Source: Candidatus Pacearchaeota archaeon (GTDB lineage: Archaea > Nanobdellota > Nanobdellia > Pacearchaeales > GW2011-AR1). Taken from it: DNA of 6,209 bases. Below the pieces are notes generated by a model that worked only from the letters and a program-made list of their open reading frames with translations, searched no databases and was not told the DNA's origin. The position numbers and the translations under genes were made by a program. The DNA lies in assembly GCA_002689985.1 (NCBI GenBank), contig NZDC01000025.1, positions 1 to 6,209 of the forward strand. Direction: 5' to 3'. The number at the start of each line of letters is the position of its first letter. Position 1 is the first letter of the stretch. Positions 5,390-6,209 of this stretch are shown here, piece by piece.

Positions 5390-6015
5390 CTTATTTTTAT
5401 TTTTTGAGGTTTAGTCATTGTGAATTTTAATTCTACATTTTTTATGTTTTCTCTTTCTCTTGGCATTGATTTTAAAATAGTATTATAAATAGTAGTAATA
5501 TTTTCAATTAATTCCTCATCTTTCATACTTTGTTTTCCAACAGGTAATTTTATACTAGATTCTTTTACCTTTATTTTTATAGTGTTGTTTATTTTATTTT
5601 TTAATTCATTTATTGTTTTATCGTTAACATTTGTAAGAATTCCTAATTGTGGGGAAGGCATTTTTCCAGCAGGACCGAGTATTCTTCCAAAAGAGGTTGC
5701 AATTTTTGGCATTAAGCTTGCTTGAGCAATAAAAAAGTCAAATTTTTTTACTAATTTTTTTAATTCTTTTTTTTCAGAATATTTTTTAAATTTATCACCT
5801 GTTATTGTTTCAATACTATCATTGTTTGTTTCTAGAAATGCACAGATTTTTTTATCTTTAATTTTATGGGGAACAGTTATAAATAAATTTACATTATTTT
5901 TCTTAATATCAAATTTTTGGAGATTTACAATTAAATCAAGAGTTTGATTAAATTTTCTTTCTTTTCCTTTTCTTAATTCAATTAAAGCTTTTTTTAGATC
6001 TTCTTTAAAGTCCAT
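5386..6015 (-). CDS. rpl1: Large subunit ribosomal protein uL1
   Basis: A 209-residue uL1, which forms the mobile L1 stalk near the ribosomal E site and guides release of deacylated tRNA. It has the two-domain layout of the family: domain I is made of the N-terminal segment (with RKFNQTLDLIVNLQKF at 20-35) and the C-terminal segment (VELKFTMTKPQKIKI at 194-208). Domain II lies between, and the signature GRILGPAGKMPSPQ is at 110-123. The length is normal for archaea. The start is fixed by a strong Shine-Dalgarno sequence GGAGGT 5 nt before the ATG. It is the first gene of the stalk operon and overlaps uL10 in ATGA. In other archaea (Methanococcus) and in bacteria, uL1 represses its own operon by binding an mRNA copy of its rRNA site; the hairpin in the leader here may serve that role. 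Confidence 0.97.
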   Translation of the reverse strand: MDFKEDLKKALIELRKGKERKFNQTLDLIVNLQKFDIKKNNVNLFITVPHKIKDKKICAFLETNNDSIETITGDKFKKYSEKKELKKLVKKFDFFIAQASLMPKIATSFGRILGPAGKMPSPQLGILTNVNDKTINELKNKINNTIKIKVKESSIKLPVGKQSMKDEELIENITTIYNTILKSMPRERENIKNVELKFTMTKPQKIKIR

Positions 6016-6020
6016 TTTTT

Positions 6021-6026
6021 ACCTCC
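6021..6026 (-). promoter_or_regulatory. Strong Shine-Dalgarno sequence of uL1
   Basis: GGAGGT on the minus strand, 5 nt upstream of the ATG at 6015. It fixes the uL1 start and contrasts with the leaderless genes on the left of the window. Its first base is also the last base of the leader hairpin at 6026-6071. Confidence 0.9.
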
Positions 6027-6071
6027 TACATTATGCACCAAGAACATAGAAAATATCTCTTGATGATGTAG
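6026..6071 (-). promoter_or_regulatory. Bulged hairpin in the uL1 leader, candidate uL1 autoregulatory site
   Basis: In minus-strand RNA, CTACAT (6071-6066) pairs with ATGTAG (6031-6026). Then CATCAAGA (6065-6058) pairs with TCTTGGTG (6043-6036), giving 8 pairs including one G-U. A 4-nt CATA bulge (6035-6032) on the 3' side separates the two helices and the loop is 14 nt. The wobble pairs only in minus-strand RNA; the plus-strand copy would have an A-C mismatch. The outer helix touches the Shine-Dalgarno sequence, so stabilising it by protein binding could block initiation. Two helices joined by an asymmetric loop is the general shape of known uL1 mRNA sites, but the bases were not matched to the rRNA site. 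Confidence 0.55.
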
Positions 6072-6101
6072 TTTTGCGGTAAAATTCTTAAATATTAATG
6101 G

Positions 6102-6111
6102 TTTATAAAAG
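6102..6111 (-). promoter_or_regulatory. TATA box of the stalk operon
   Basis: On the minus strand CTTTTATAAA, preceded by the purine-rich AAAGAAA expected of a BRE. A start about 25 bp downstream falls near 6080 and gives a leader of about 65 nt that contains the whole hairpin and the Shine-Dalgarno sequence. Confidence 0.6.
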
Positions 6112-6155
6112 TTTCTTTATTACTGCATTGTTAAGTTAACGGGAGTTTTGATTTT

Positions 6156-6173
6156 AGGAACGAGTAAGTTCCT
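6156..6173. repeat. Inverted repeat upstream of the stalk operon
   Basis: AGGAAC (6156-6161) and GTTCCT (6168-6173) are perfect complements around the 6-nt spacer GAGTAA. As plus-strand RNA the stem could lengthen to 9 pairs using T-G wobbles (6153-6155 with 6174-6176). No T run follows on either strand, so it does not look like a terminator. It lies about 45 bp upstream of the stalk operon TATA box, where a dimeric regulator could bind. Chance is also possible at this length. Confidence 0.4.
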
Positions 6174-6209
6174 GGATTAAGGTTTAAGATTTATAACAAT
6201 TCTGCTAAA

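Noticed and set aside
6174..6209. A gene start or gene end at the right edge
   Set aside because: GATTTATAAC at 6188-6197 resembles a TATA box on either strand, and two minus-strand frames run open for only a few codons before a stop. Too little sequence remains to support a gene or identify a uL11 end.
1..6209. CRISPR array, insertion sequence or toxin-antitoxin pair
   Set aside because: No regularly spaced repeats, no transposase, no terminal inverted repeats and no recognisable toxin or antitoxin pair were seen on either strand.

Overview
The window comes from an AT-rich archaeon. Three archaeal-type ribosomal stalk proteins (uL1, the long P0-type uL10, and P1-type aL12) lie head to tail on the minus strand. 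A tRNA gene carries an archaeal bulge-helix-bulge intron, and the promoters are TATA boxes about 25 bp upstream of start codons. The low G+C content, compact spacing, small lineage-specific ORFs and trimmed ribosomal proteins suggest a DPANN-type archaeon (Woesearchaeota/Pacearchaeota/Nanoarchaeota-like). That placement is inference from style; no marker was compared.

Left part, 1-2025, plus strand. It starts with the last 34 codons of a cut-off gene. A 90-aa ORF of a small 'FETM' type follows, then a free-standing two-motif LAGLIDADG homing endonuclease (484-1050). Next is a type II tRNA-Ser(UGA) gene (1097-1218) with a 41-nt intron at the canonical 37/38 position. After it come two same-frame ORFs, 1291-1482 and 1549-2025, separated by a single TAA with open frame on both sides. 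They look like one protein of about 244 residues interrupted by a nonsense codon. The first ORF, the endonuclease and the 1291 ORF each have a TATA box 24-26 bp before the ATG, as expected for leaderless mRNAs.

Right part, 2018-6209, minus strand. A Rad3/XPD/DinG-like superfamily 2 helicase (3946-2018) has its own TATA box and overlaps the previous plus-strand ORF tail to tail by 8 bp. Upstream of it is the stalk operon uL1 - uL10 - 54-aa ORF - aL12 (6015-4039). uL1 and uL10 overlap in ATGA. The 54-aa ORF starts 1 nt after uL10 stops, and aL12 starts immediately after that ORF. uL1 has a strong Shine-Dalgarno sequence, and just upstream of it the leader can fold into a bulged hairpin that could be a uL1 autoregulatory site.

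How the genes work together: uL10 anchors aL12 dimers to form the ribosomal stalk that recruits and activates translation GTPases, and uL1 forms the opposite mobile stalk at the E site. The tRNA gene also serves translation. The helicase looks like a DNA repair or replication enzyme that happens to be adjacent. The most notable points are the unknown ORF inside the stalk operon, the uL1 leader hairpin, the missing C-terminal GTPase-binding tail of uL10, the six-cysteine helicase, and the TAA-split gene.
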